Notes: generated from the letters alone by a model not told the origin. 64,000 nucleotides of DNA from Saccharomycopsis fibuligera x Saccharomycopsis cf. fibuligera (GCA_001936135.1 CP012814.1:1384774-1448773), one strand, 5' to 3'. Counted from the first letter of the stretch, positions 30,118 through 41,119 are shown. Program-made: numbers and translations.

Positions 30118-31956
30118 ATGGACTGTCGACAATGTAAGAATCAATTAAATAAGGCCTATATCTATGTTGGCGATTACTTTTCAATCTTCCTGGGAAATTT
30201 GTGGAAATTTGTTCTGTCCGTTAAAGTACCTGTCTCTCGTTTTCAGTTCCATCAAATAGCAAACCACTCGTTATATTTTTTTATTCATTACTGTTTTTTA
30301 TTTTCATCTGCTAATACCAATTTTGTCAAATTTTTCAATTACTTCCCAGATATGCAGAACGATAGCTCCGACCAAATTAAGAAAATCTTTCATCATCTAT
30401 GCCAGCTTCAAAATTATGATTTTCTTTTTTTCTACAAAGCCCCAGATGGCTCACAAGATGTACTCAATTCCAGCTCTTTGGCTGGGCTTGCCAATTCATT
30501 CAAAGAGAAATCATTACAAGCATTGCAAAGTTGCTGCGGTGCCGAGGTTAAACCCTCAACGCTGGAGCTTGCTCCCCATTTACAAAAACCGTTTTTAAGA
30601 TGCATTGACTTATCTAACGAGGAACACGTCTACGACCACTACTACAAAATTTTCACGGAAATCCAGCAACTCAGCTGTAAGCAAATTGCTAAGCATTGGA
30701 TTAAAGAAGTTGAGCCATTCAAACAATCTTCGTATCCGTACAAAAAAGGCAATGCTTCAAAGCCACAGTGGTGGCCAAGAGATGTGGTGCATAAAGAGCC
30801 TGATCATATCAAAAAAGAAGACAGAATAAAATTGTTAATAACTTTGGTTAGAACACAATTTGAAAAGATATCCAAGGGCCGTAACAACTGCATTGATTTT
30901 GTCTACAAATCCGCTATATCATCAGGTAAAGCATCTTTACTCAATGAAGCTTATTATCTTGGACAGAAAGAGCAACTTTACAAATCCGGGATGATGGAAA
31001 ACAAACTAGTTGAGGTTAGTGATTTTGATGAGTACAAAAGAAATGTTACTGATAATGTTCTTCAAGTTGAACCGAAGTCAATACAGGAACAAAAAACTCC
31101 TGTGCGACACAGCTACACTGCAACTTCCGGTTCTGGTTATTTTTCTGCAGCAAAGAATAATTCTGTTGAAACTACACCAGCAAATACACCTGCAAAGATG
31201 GGTTCAAGGGAATACCCATTAACACCACTAAGCATTGATAGCAAGCTTAGTACGCTAATGCCAAATAAATCCAAGAGACCTAAGCTTTATGAATCAGAAA
31301 ATCAAGAATCCGGTGATATCAACTGCATTTCGAATCAAGTTAGCTTCCAGCATTTGAATCATGGTGCGTTTAATTCACATTACAGTATTTACCCAACTAA
31401 TTTAAAAAGCCCTAGAATTGTCGGTTCACAAAGACGACTGGGCATTATTGAAGAATGTTTCACCGCTGCTGATGGTTCAAATTCAGCTTCGCTTCCAAGA
31501 AGTATGGTATACCCTAACCGATCACCAACTTCAGCCAAGCAAAAGAGTAATGTTAACGTTAAATTCTTTAATAATAGAGAATCTGGTGTTGCTCCAGCCT
31601 CAGTTGATCATAAAAGGAACGAATCGATTTCGTTATCATACATTGACAACTCTAATGGCGCAAACGCCATTTCCAAAATTGATGGAAGCGCTGGTATGTC
31701 TGACTATTTTTGGAACTCAAGTTTCTGGGGGTACGACGCACAGTTTCTGCAATGGGCTGATGCAATGTATGACAACGATTTTTTGGCGACTTTAGAATCT
31801 CTAGACAGTTCATTAAATTCTGCTAACATTATGAAGACAAATCTTGGATCTTGTGAGAATCGACCAAACCAAGAATATTCACACCTTTTGAAACGGAGCT
31901 TACTGAGTACGGATTTTGATATCTCTTCAATCTGTAAAAGAAATAAAAGTAGCTGA
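30118..31956 (+). CDS. YDR124W-like protein (DUF2841 helical bundle), probably spliced
   Basis: The conserved part reads SKPQWWPRDVVHKEPDHIKKEDRIK in two adjacent pieces, typical of the fungal helical-bundle family containing yeast YDR124W and hrmA-associated cluster proteins (DUF2841). Long Ser/Asn-rich disordered segments follow, then a Trp-rich patch (DYFWNSSFWGYDAQFLQW) near the C-terminus. Start choice: the continuous frame is open from 30106 but its first 82 residues look like translated non-coding DNA. A spliced model fits: exon 1 30118-30133, intron 30134-30349 (donor GTAAGA, branch TGCTAAT near 30308, acceptor CCCAG), exon 2 30350-31956, in frame, giving 540 residues. The alternative is simple initiation at ATG 30352. 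Function is unknown; YDR124W is reported as pheromone-induced. Confidence 0.75.
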   Translation: MDCRQCKNQLNKAYIYVGDYFSIFLGNLWKFVLSVKVPVSRFQFHQIANHSLYFFIHYCFLFSSANTNFVKFFNYFPDMQNDSSDQIKKIFHHLCQLQNYDFLFFYKAPDGSQDVLNSSSLAGLANSFKEKSLQALQSCCGAEVKPSTLELAPHLQKPFLRCIDLSNEEHVYDHYYKIFTEIQQLSCKQIAKHWIKEVEPFKQSSYPYKKGNASKPQWWPRDVVHKEPDHIKKEDRIKLLITLVRTQFEKISKGRNNCIDFVYKSAISSGKASLLNEAYYLGQKEQLYKSGMMENKLVEVSDFDEYKRNVTDNVLQVEPKSIQEQKTPVRHSYTATSGSGYFSAAKNNSVETTPANTPAKMGSREYPLTPLSIDSKLSTLMPNKSKRPKLYESENQESGDINCISNQVSFQHLNHGAFNSHYSIYPTNLKSPRIVGSQRRLGIIEECFTAADGSNSASLPRSMVYPNRSPTSAKQKSNVNVKFFNNRESGVAPASVDHKRNESISLSYIDNSNGANAISKIDGSAGMSDYFWNSSFWGYDAQFLQWADAMYDNDFLATLESLDSSLNSANIMKTNLGSCENRPNQEYSHLLKRSLLSTDFDISSICKRNKSS

Positions 31957-32366
31957 GCTACAAGCTTTTTGTACTATACTTTTTGTTACGTTGAATTTAT
32001 TTCTGCATTTTGTTTTATTTTTGCCTCTAGCGTTTTATAGACATTAATATTTAACATTCTCTTTTACAGCATAGATTTAATCATTTTAATTCTCAACTAT
32101 AAACTAATTTGCAATTTATTTTTCAAACATCATTGTATTTGTTCTGTAGCAATAATAGGCAGCTTAAATCAGACCACTAATTTGCAAGCGGAATGCATAT
32201 ACCAGAGATGCATCCACTGAATATACACAAAAGCATGTTTTCTTTTCAGCGCTTACTGCACCTTAACAAAACTCGGCGCCTTTTTTATAATGATAATAAA
32301 ATATGTCTAAGAAATATGTGATTCAATAGTCATAATCGTTATCTAAGAGGCATTAGAAGGGTGATA
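31957..32366 (+). promoter_or_regulatory. intergenic region upstream of the ferric reductase gene
   Basis: 410 bp, AT-rich, with T-rich 3' flank of the preceding gene and a TTTTTTATAATGATAATAAAA stretch (about 32281-32300) that could hold the TATA element. No ORF is supported. Iron-responsive GATA-like words (TGATAA) occur, but such short words are common. Confidence 0.35.
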
Positions 32367-34637
32367 ATGTTTATTATTCATGTGCTCTGCTTGCTGCTGT
32401 CACTCAAGACCTGTTACAGCTTAGGAATAACTAACGTTAGTTCGATCGGAGCTGCTTGTGTCCATGTTGCAAATAATTTTACTCTATATTCATTCAATTG
32501 CAATAGCCTTGATTTAGATTACAGCTGCCGCTGTAGAGATCCATCATTCCTGGGAACCGTGCTTATTTGTATTGATGACAACTCAGATACTGCTGATACC
32601 GTTACCAACTCTTACCATTATTTGATGGATGTTTGTCAAGTACAGGGCAAAAAGAAGTATCTTTTTACTGATTTGGTATCCATATTTAGTAATGCAACAA
32701 AATATGCTATTAATTACACTGACATTGAAAACAGCTCACTTTTGACTCACCCAGTACTTCCCAACAGGGAGCTTTTTGGAATATCAATAGAATCAGTGAA
32801 GAGCTTGATAAAGCATAGAACAACTAGCACAGCATTTGGTGCTGCTTTACTATCGTATTGGGGCATAATTATAATTGTTGGCATGACAAATAATATGGGC
32901 GTTTGGTGTGTTCCATCGGTTAAAATGGGGTTGAATGGTAAGGTTTCAAAGTGGCTCAAGAGACACTTAATAAATCCTCAACTTTTCTCTCGAAATACCA
33001 ACAAAAAGCGCAAGACGACTCTTGGAAAACTTGTTTCCGCTGTAGTTAGGACCTTCCCAACTAGACTTGAGTCCATTGTCATTGGCATTTATGCAATTTT
33101 GGCAATAATATTTTGCTGTGTTGATTACCAATTCCAATATCCAAACACAATTTTTAAGTATAGAACTTGTGGAACACTTGTCTACATTGCTGACCGAACA
33201 GGCATTATTGCCATAAGCCAACTGCCACTGCTTTTTTTATTTGCTGGAAGAAATAATTTTCTTGTTCCGATAACTGGTTGGACTTATCGAACGTTTAACA
33301 TTTACCATAGGTGGATAGCAAGAGTTGTTTGGGTATTATTGCTTATTCACGCGGTTTGTTATGTTGCATTTAGCAAAAAGAATAATGACTACAAGAGTAG
33401 GTGGTCACTGGAAAAATGGAGATGGGCAAACACCGCATTAATCTGTAGTGGCATAATGATTTTTTTCTCCTTCCGGAGTATAAGAAAATTGATGTACGAA
33501 GTTTTCAAGTCATCACATCAAATAATGTCAATGCTATTTGTTATTGGATCTTGGAATCATTGCAAAACTCTTGGATGGATGGAGTTTCTTTACGCAACAG
33601 TAGCAATATGGGCATTTGACCACGCCGTGAGAGCTGGAAAAATATTTGTTTCAGGTGGAGTTGTATTTGCTACTTGCGAAGCTATTATGGAAGACGAAAC
33701 GGCTCAGTACAAAGAGTTTGAAAAAGAATTGCAGGTGAAAAATGGAAATGTAGACGAAAAGGAAAAGGAAGAGTCAACTATTATTGCTTTGAAAAGTACT
33801 ACAGCAGTATGTCCGGTGCATTCAATTAGAGTCACCATAAGCCATTCTGGTTGGTGGAGAGATTATCCTGGGTGTTATGTGTTTTTATACTTTTTACGAC
33901 CAACAGTTTTCTGGCAGTCACATCCATTTACTTTAATAGAATCCTCAACAATTGAAACAGTTGATCAGTTAAACATCATCATTAGAGTTAAAGATGGTGC
34001 TACAAGACAATTGGCAGATTTTTTAAGCAAACAGGATAATCATATAGCTCAAATTCCGGTCTTGGTGGAAGGGCCATATGGTACACCAATCGCTTTCCGC
34101 AATTATCAAAACGCTATCTTTGTAGCGGCAGGGGTTGGCATAACGGTTGTATATACTCTAGCAATGGACTTAGCTAGGCAGTACAAGGCAGAGATTTTGC
34201 GCGGTGATTACGGTGTTGACGAGCATGCTATTAATGTTATTTGGGTAACACCAAAAATCAAAACTTTGGAGGTTTGTCTATCCGAGATTGAGTCTATGGC
34301 AGCTGCTTCGGAAATCAATTTTCAGGTTTACATCACTAAAGATAGTCTCGAGTCATTGAAAGAAAGCGGATCATTTCCTGAACTATCAAAACAAAAACAA
34401 GAAACGATAATGAAAATCGTAAGTAATGAGATACCAGGGGTAGCAGTACATATTGGCCAAAGGCCTCAGGTTAAGAAGATGGTATTAAACCGAGTGGAGC
34501 ATTTAGTAGGCAACACGGCGATTGTGGGATGTGGGCCAGACAGTTTGAATCGGGAGGTGCGTGCAGCAGCAGGAAAATGGATGGTACAAGAACAGAACAG
34601 CAGGGTAGACTACTTTGAAGAGGAGCTCTTGTGGTAA
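32367..34637 (+). CDS. ferric reductase (FRE family, flavocytochrome b)
   Basis: 756 residues from the first ATG (the frame opens two codons earlier at a GTG). A signal peptide occupies residues about 1-20 and a Cys-rich extracellular region follows (AACVHV..FNCNSLDLDYSCRCRD). After one helix near 155-180, the ferric reductase domain holds the four haem-ligand histidines in two pairs 14 residues apart: H314/H328 (HRWIARVVWVLLLIH) and H384/H398 (HQIMSMLFVIGSWNH). The FAD-binding HPFTLIES lies at about 519-526. The NADPH-binding parts are VEGPYGTP (about 570), AAGVGITV (about 587) and VGCGPDSL near the end. It reduces ferric or cupric ions at the plasma membrane for uptake. Length and layout match Candida Fre/Cfl proteins. 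Confidence 0.93.
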   Translation: MFIIHVLCLLLSLKTCYSLGITNVSSIGAACVHVANNFTLYSFNCNSLDLDYSCRCRDPSFLGTVLICIDDNSDTADTVTNSYHYLMDVCQVQGKKKYLFTDLVSIFSNATKYAINYTDIENSSLLTHPVLPNRELFGISIESVKSLIKHRTTSTAFGAALLSYWGIIIIVGMTNNMGVWCVPSVKMGLNGKVSKWLKRHLINPQLFSRNTNKKRKTTLGKLVSAVVRTFPTRLESIVIGIYAILAIIFCCVDYQFQYPNTIFKYRTCGTLVYIADRTGIIAISQLPLLFLFAGRNNFLVPITGWTYRTFNIYHRWIARVVWVLLLIHAVCYVAFSKKNNDYKSRWSLEKWRWANTALICSGIMIFFSFRSIRKLMYEVFKSSHQIMSMLFVIGSWNHCKTLGWMEFLYATVAIWAFDHAVRAGKIFVSGGVVFATCEAIMEDETAQYKEFEKELQVKNGNVDEKEKEESTIIALKSTTAVCPVHSIRVTISHSGWWRDYPGCYVFLYFLRPTVFWQSHPFTLIESSTIETVDQLNIIIRVKDGATRQLADFLSKQDNHIAQIPVLVEGPYGTPIAFRNYQNAIFVAAGVGITVVYTLAMDLARQYKAEILRGDYGVDEHAINVIWVTPKIKTLEVCLSEIESMAAASEINFQVYITKDSLESLKESGSFPELSKQKQETIMKIVSNEIPGVAVHIGQRPQVKKMVLNRVEHLVGNTAIVGCGPDSLNREVRAAAGKWMVQEQNSRVDYFEEELLW

Positions 34638-34994
34638 AACGGATTTATATACAACATTGCTTGTTAGTACTTATACATATACAGATGCTCTATCAGAAGA
34701 GCATTTGGATCTCGTCCGTATGTTTGGTGTAGCTCTGTCTGAATAAAGTTTGTAAAGCGTAGCGGCTGCTTCTGATGTTGGGCGATAATGCGGGTTCCTG
34801 TATCAGCTGACCGCGGCTCAATTTCGATTTTGATAGCGCGGCTGGGTTTCCGCAGGCCGCCGGGGAAAGTATTTAAGGCCAGACGGCTGCTGTGCTTATT
34901 GCCATCGAAGGTAAGAAGATTCTGTTTGTATATGTGTCGACACAACGCAAAGCTTATATACAAACCACACGCATATACTACATCATCAATCGCA
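34638..34994 (+). promoter_or_regulatory. intergenic region upstream of TMA29
   Basis: 357 bp. A GC-rich patch at about 34785-34870 (CCGCGG, GCGCGG, CCGCAGGCCGCC) sits about 130-200 bp before the TMA29 ATG and probably forms the promoter core. No ORF is supported. Confidence 0.4.
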
Positions 34995-35960
34995 ATGTCA
35001 TTTGGGTCTAAAGCTGCTGAGCGTTTATTCGGAAAAACAATTGTATGTTTTTGTTTGCTTGGTACCTGGAAGTGAGGAAAATGTATCCATGCGCAAAATG
35101 AGGATTTAAAAAATACTAATAGCCAATTTATCTAGTTAATTACTGGTGCTTCTGCTGGTATTGGTGAAGCCACTGCTCTTGAGTATGCCGCAACTTCTAA
35201 TGGTAACATAAAACTTATCTTGACTGCTAGAAGATTGAGCAAATTGCAAGAACTAAAAAAGAAATTGGAATCAGATTATCCAAATATCAAAGTGTTGCCA
35301 ACAAAGTTGGATGTGTCTGATTTGGCAGAAATTGACCAATTTTTTAAAGACTTGCCTCAAGAATTTGCTGATATTGATATCCTCATAAACAATGCGTAAG
35401 TAATTTTTCTATACTTCTGTTTTTCTCGCTGGGCTATTTTACTAACACTCAATTATAGTGGCCTTGCCAAAGGAGTTGACAAAGTTGGTGACATCAAACA
35501 AGATGACATTAACGCCATGTTCGACACCAACGTCAAAGGTAACATTGCTATTGTCCAACATGTTTTGCCCTTATTTAAAAAAAAGAACGCTGGTGACATT
35601 GTGCAATTGGGCTCCGTTGCTGGTCGTGAACCATACCCAGGTGGATCTATTTATTGCGCCACTAAACATGCCCTCAGAGCCTTCACCTCAGCTTTGAGAA
35701 AAGAATTAATTGACACCAAAATCAGGATTATTGAAATCCAGCCAGGCAATGTTGAGACCGAGTTCTCCGATGTCAGATTCTACGGGGACAAGACCAAGGC
35801 TAAGAAAGTTTATGAAGGTACTGAGCCATTGTATGCCGATGATATCGCTGAATTAATTGTGTTCTACACTACCAGAAAGCAAAACACCGTGGTTGCCGAG
35901 TCCTTGGTGTTTGCTACTAATCAAGCTTCTCCATTCCACCTTTACCGTGGCAGCAACTAA
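34995..35960 (+). CDS. TMA29: NADP-dependent short-chain dehydrogenase Tma29 (YMR226C-type), two introns
   Basis: The spliced model is exon 1 34995-35042, exon 2 35136-35395 and exon 3 35459-35960 (269 residues). Introns have donors GTATGT and GTAAGT, branch sites TACTAAT and TACTAAC, and acceptors ATCTAG and TTATAG; phases agree at both joins. Classical SDR features are present: the cofactor motif TGASAGIG (about 20-27), the NNAG motif (split by intron 2), a catalytic Ser in [12 protein letters not shown], and YxxxK as YCATK. The C-terminus [21 protein letters not shown] is diagnostic for the YMR226C group. The yeast enzyme reduces or oxidises 3-hydroxy acids such as serine and L-allo-threonine and co-purifies with ribosomes. 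Length equals the family's usual length of about 267. Confidence 0.93.
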
Positions 35961-36965
35961 GGGAGTATTCAATTTGTTGCATGATCTATTTGTTTTTGCT
36001 ATGGTCATAGAGCTTTGATATACTTCTGTTTCCATTCGTGTTTTCATAACTGTAGTGTTTGTAGTTCAAGTTTGAGAACTTCTCCTCAAAAAGCATGATC
36101 CAAGTATTCTAGGGGTGCTTCATTAATTTAACCAGTATCCCATAGCAGTCTATTTATATGCTGTTAGTATTTAAGAAGCGCGAAATGCGGCTAGAGTGAT
36201 GCCACAGAGCGGTATTTCCCTTGGGAAGTAGCAGCCATTCTGTATGATTCTTTGCTGTTGTGACATTCAGTACAAAGTTTGTACAAAGTTTGGCACAGTT
36301 CCAGTCGTTTATCAAACGCCACTATCTCAAAAACTGTTTCAGCACCCCACAAACACAAAAACAAACACTCCAGGACAGGCAGTAACACACTCCAACAGAA
36401 TTAGAGAATAGCAATATTTAGAGACATTTTAGGAAAAACTAACCTCAATGAAAGACCCGCTTTTGTTTTATCAAGCAATTTTTGTATGTGCGTCTCCTCA
36501 CCCATGAAGATCCCATGCATACTGCGATGTGGATCTTCGCCAATTACTGGTAACTTACCATGCATTTGTGTTGACAGCCCACCTTGCTTTGTGTGAAGCT
36601 TAAATTACTAGTAATATGGCCATTATTGGAGAAAGGACTAATTTTAGTTAATTTTTTGCTTCTTTGAGTACCATGGGTACGCTAATTTCCATTTGCGTGA
36701 GCATTAAGGTATGCATGCACCCATCATTGTCAGTGTGTCAGCCTATGAGATATAGACCTTATCAACAGCGAAGTGTGCTCATCATATAGCTTCAGTTTTT
36801 GAATATATATAAAAAAGCATAATTCTAGCTAATTTAATTTTTTTTTTTGTTTATCTGAATAATAAGATAAACCTAATAAAAAGCTGTTTTAGCATTACTG
36901 AAATCATTAGCTTTTAACTGCAATTCATACATATCTCTAATCACAAAAGTTCAAAAACTTTCATA
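35961..36965 (+). promoter_or_regulatory. intergenic region with TATA-type promoter of a small secreted protein
   Basis: About 1 kb without a supported gene. A clear TATA element, TATATATAAAAAA (about 36803-36815), stands about 150 bp before the ATG at 36966. Between them are a T tract (36839-36848) and an AT-rich leader. The large upstream region suggests a regulated, not constitutive, promoter. The 65-codon frame at 36191-36388 on the minus strand is unsupported. Confidence 0.5.
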
Positions 36966-37361
36966 ATGCAACTTTCCAACAATATTCTTATTATGAGCGC
37001 AGCTTTGGCAGCCTCCTCCATGGCCTTGCCAATTGGCTCGACAACTAGCTTAACTGCTCCTACTATTGCTACCTCTGCTGTTGCCACTTCCACCTATGTA
37101 ACTTCTGCCACCACCGACGGCAACAAGGCTGATACTACCGACTACGCTGCAGATGACGCCGACAGTGAAGCTGAAGCTACTGATTACCCATCAGATGAAG
37201 ATATCCAAAGCGCCCTTCAAGACTGGAATGCTACCATTTCAACCAATAACCAAACCTCTAACGGAACAATTGCTACTGATGGCGTTGCTGACAAGAGTAT
37301 TGGAAGCTGGTTCAAAAAACATGGGAAAACCATTCTTAAATGGGTCGGTTATATTATTTAA
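36966..37361 (+). CDS. small secreted protein with cationic amphipathic C-terminus
   Basis: 131 residues, no family recognised. Residues 1-20 form a signal peptide (NNILIMSAALAASSMALP). Residues 21-60 are Thr/Ser/Ala-rich (probable O-glycosylation); 50-85 are strongly acidic (DDADSEAEATDYPSDED); 89-110 hold several N-x-S/T sites. The last 21 residues change character: GSWFKKHGKTILKWVGYII. They carry five basic residues, two Trp and an i/i+3/i+4 spacing of hydrophobics expected of an amphipathic helix. Signal peptide, acidic spacer and membrane-active-looking tail recall precursors of secreted antimicrobial or lytic peptides, but no dibasic KR site precedes the tail. A strong TATA box lies upstream. 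A wall or signalling peptide is an alternative. Confidence 0.7.
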   Translation: MQLSNNILIMSAALAASSMALPIGSTTSLTAPTIATSAVATSTYVTSATTDGNKADTTDYAADDADSEAEATDYPSDEDIQSALQDWNATISTNNQTSNGTIATDGVADKSIGSWFKKHGKTILKWVGYII

Positions 37362-37868
37362 GTTTAACAGTTCGGAGATGACAGTGGCGGACTCTAATTG
37401 CTGCTCTTATAACATTAAAACCTAGATTTTTCCATTTATGCACCTCTATTTTTGTATACTACTTTATAGATTTTTCATTATACAACTATCTTCTGTACTG
37501 CTCAGTTTATAAGTCCAAAACGTAATAGTAAGACAGAAAAGAGTTCGTTTTTAGATAAACTGCATTTGCCATCCAACAACTGTGAATAAAAGGCTTAGAC
37601 AAGCCAAATAAGAGATAAAAGTAACTTATTTATTATGGCCACCAAAAAGGGCTCTCCAATTTATCAAATCATCATTGTAAAAAGCTATTAATAATCTATC
37701 AGCGTGTTTCATGTTGCATGTCTGTCCTCTCACGTGCCCTACTACACCTCAAAATTAAATTAAACTACAGACCTAATATCTTTACCAGGTGTTGATATCT
37801 GTTTTATTTCTTATCAGGATTAACCGCCAACGTTAAGCGCCAACGCTCAGTCCACGAACAGATACAAC
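37362..37868. promoter_or_regulatory. intergenic region upstream of the Red1-like gene
   Basis: About 500 bp, AT-rich. It contains a CACGTG core near 37732 and a duplicated CGCCAACG word near 37827-37847 just before the start codon. No ORF is supported. Confidence 0.35.
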
Positions 37869-40776
37869 ATGCCAACCTCAATGATAGACAAGATAAAAGA
37901 CCTAACCGACCTTATGGCCGGTACAGATCCAAATTGGCTTGAGAATGAATCGTTTCAATAGTAAGTGCCAACTACCGCACATTAACAAGTAGTAACGATT
38001 GATGCTAATAATGCAATTTACACAGCTTCAAAAATAAAAATTTGTTTGACATATTTAACTTTGATTTGTATGAGCTAAACTCAGACGATGAGATAGCTTT
38101 GGAGTTTCTTAACGTTTTGGGAAAGACAACAGAATCAGATAAATTTCAAAGCAATAGTGATGATGTTGGCGTTCTATTTCAATTGGGTACAATTCTGTTT
38201 TTAAAAGCTAAAATTAAAAGCCCATCGTTTCTCGACCCATTGATGGTTTGTAACTACCCTTTTTGTTGATAAATATAAGAGATGAAGCACTTCTAACTAT
38301 TTTATTAGGATTTCGCGTTCAGTGTGAACTATAGTTTAGATAAACGATTGATCAAGCCCTTGTTGAAACTTTCGATTACTGCCGAGCCTTATAGCTGGAA
38401 AGTATGTTACCGCAACATTATTCTTCAAAATACGAAGCCAAAAATTCACAGCCCTTACTAATGTTCTAGATTTTAAAATTTCTTTGCTTTTCAGCAAAGT
38501 CACATTTGAATTTAAGGGTAGAGATGTTGAACCTCATTCGCACTAACTATTGCTCAAAATTAGGCAGCACAATATTAGATACGAAAAGCTTTTGTCAGGC
38601 AATTTATCTTATCATTCTTGTATCAATAATCTTTCCTCAAAGAAAATTCTCCACTGGTAAACCGTTTGTATCAAAGTTATGGTCTTTTAAAGCTAGTAAC
38701 CCTATTGCTTACGAAGCGTTCCCCTTCAGGACAGTGAATGGATCACCCGATGTAGTAGGATATCTTGAAAAAATTCACTCTAACAATGTTGATTTTATCT
38801 TCCATAATCTATTTGAGCTTCAAATAGTCAAAACTGCTTTTATCGAGCATCAATGTAACAGTGACACTAGACTATTAGGCCAGATTTATCACAACTACTT
38901 ATATTTATGGATATTTGATGGGAAGTTTCAGCACAGCGTTTACGAACCAGTACAGGTAAACTTGCGAAACATCTTCAATATCAACTTTATTGATGGCCAA
39001 TTACTTGAACTTGAAGGAGTAATTAATGATAAACGAAACCTTGATGAGTTAAAGTATATCTTGGATAAGGACAAAGTAGGTATTCCGTTTGAGTTTGCAG
39101 TAACTGTACAGTTGAAAGATCAAGCAAATACCGATAAATTTCTTACCAAACTCCGGTTTTTCAAAGATTATGGTAATTTTGAAAGGTATAGTGATAGAGT
39201 GATGGTGTCCAAGTCAAAAATTGTTTTTTGCAACACTGAAGATCGAGTTGGTGATATAAACAATTCAATACCGTCATCGGTGTTTGATAAAGGTACTGAT
39301 AAAAGCGCCAATGAAACTAATATTGATAAGCCACAAAGTGAAGAACTAGATACAACAGCAACTACTTTGCAGCCCGTACAGATTGACGAGAATAAAATAT
39401 TGAATGACGAGGAAAAAAATGGTTTAAAAGTATCGGAAAAATTGAGACTACCAGTGCAGTCAGGAACGTCGAAGCAGACAGGGCAGCCGACCGTCGCGGA
39501 CCAAGGAAACCAGAAGGAAGAAAATTTGCTGAAAATTGTACCACAGTATAAAACTAAAAAAAATCTGTTAGCAAGCATAGTTAATAAAAAGGGCTCAAAC
39601 AAAGGAAACAAAAGAGGCTCTCCTAATTCCGACATCTGGAATCTCGACTCTTCTGGTAGCTCTGATGAAAACCAAGATCCAATCGCACATAATTTGTCAA
39701 GTCCCGCCAACCAAAAGAGTATTAAAAAGAGTAAACCTACAAAATACGGAAAGCGTTCACGAAAGGCAAAGAAATCAAAGGAGAAAAAGCAGCCAATGCT
39801 TACAAATAATTTCTTCGAGAAAAGGCTTGATAGTGAAAACGCTCGGTCCAAGATTTCTTCTAAAGACTCAATTGCGGACAATACATCGTTCATGCATAGT
39901 TCCCCGCTGGTTTCCGCCAATACGAGAGCTAAAAGAAGAAAAGTGGATTCCGCGAAGAGAGCTTACGAGGATGCTAAGATTCTTGATAAAAACACTACTG
40001 AAAAAGTTGGCGATGGTAGTCTTGATAAAGATTCTGTTACTGAAAAATCTGCGGGTGCCAATATTCTCGACAAAGATAGTTATGCTATGCAAGCCACTAT
40101 CTCAGCAGTTAGTAACACTGAGGAATTGAAAAAAGCAATAGGAAAGTCACAGTCACAGAAGCACAGCAATTATAGCCCATTAATGGCTAATAGAAAATCC
40201 TTGACTGTGTCTATCAAATACTCAACTCCAGTTAGTAGCCAAACTACAAACGTTGCGCAAGTTGAAGAAAAAAATCAGGAAATTACGGGTCCTTATGAAG
40301 CATCAAAAGAGGATATTTTGGATGATCAAGTAATTGAGATAGTACCTGAAATTGATAGAGAGAAAGACAAAGAAAATGAAAAAGCGTCAGAATCGCAAGT
40401 GCATTCGGAAGTTTCAATGAATGATGTTGATAATCAAGCAGAATCAGAAGGAACAAAAACAAAAAACAGAGATGTTTTTGGGAACGATTTCATGAAACTG
40501 GATCCGCAAAATATACAGCACCAGATTTTTCAAGCATTGAACCTTATCTCCAGGAATTTAGTCGGGAAAATGCAGATAATGCATATGGCTATTGAAAAAA
40601 GAGCAGAGGAGACAAGTCGAGAAATGAGCCAAAGAATTCAACAAGTTCAGAAAGAAAATGAGGAAAAATTAAACGAATTTTACAGGTTTGTTGATCAATT
40701 AAGTTTTAAAGTTGCTAGTGGGGAAGAAGACTTAAAAAGATGGATAGCAGATGCCAGTAAAGGTAACAAATCTTGA
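37869..40776 (+). CDS. Red1-like meiotic chromosome axis protein (four exons, tentative)
   Basis: The model is exons 37869-37960, 38026-38245, 38309-38401 and 38470-40776, all in phase, about 903 residues. Donors are GTAAGT, GTTTGT and GTATGT; branch-like sites are TGCTAAT, TTCTAAC and TACTAAT; acceptors are CACAG, TTAG and CTAG. The alternative last acceptor at 38499 is also in phase. The N-terminal 370 or so residues are an ordered helical plus beta domain; a long disordered basic Ser/Lys segment follows (about 400-790), with KRRK- and SKKSK-like signals. The C-terminus is a strong coiled coil (QIFQALNLISRNLVGKMQIM onward). Ordered N-domain, disordered middle and terminal coiled coil at Red1-like length (yeast Red1 827) suggest Rec10/Red1. 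No single diagnostic motif could be verified by eye, so the name is tentative. Confidence 0.6.
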
Positions 40777-41119
40777 GATTGCGTAAGAGTCAAAGTTACC
40801 TGATGGTGGTGAGGTGCGTTTGGATTTTTTGTTATCAAAGTAGTTTTGTATTTGAAAGAAAAATTAAATAAATTAATAAATGTGTCACAATAAATATATA
40901 TCAAATATAATTAAGATAAACCTAAAAAATCGTAAATACAAATTATAATTATTTTCGGTTTGCAAAATAAAGGAAAAACTGTAAAATTAAATTAAATAAA
41001 AGTATCGAAAATTGACCATATAAAGATAAATTGACAAGCACTGAAAAATAAAGAAAAGACAAGACAAAAATAACTCAAAAAGTTACAATTAATTGCTTTG
41101 TACCAAAAAATCAAAACAG
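40777..41119. other. convergent 3' region between the Red1-like gene and the Osh gene
   Basis: 343 bp, very AT-rich (A-rich on the + strand), containing the two 3' ends. Nothing else is seen. Confidence 0.5.

Noticed and set aside
38495-38499. Acceptor TTTTCAG at 38494 for the last intron of the Red1-like gene
   Set aside because: It breaks the reading frame; the CTAG at 38469, just after a TACTAAT branch site, keeps it, and so does AAAG at 38499.
39168-39920. Minus-strand 250-codon frame
   Set aside because: It is antisense to the last exon of the Red1-like gene and shows Phe/Ser-rich shadow composition without a domain.
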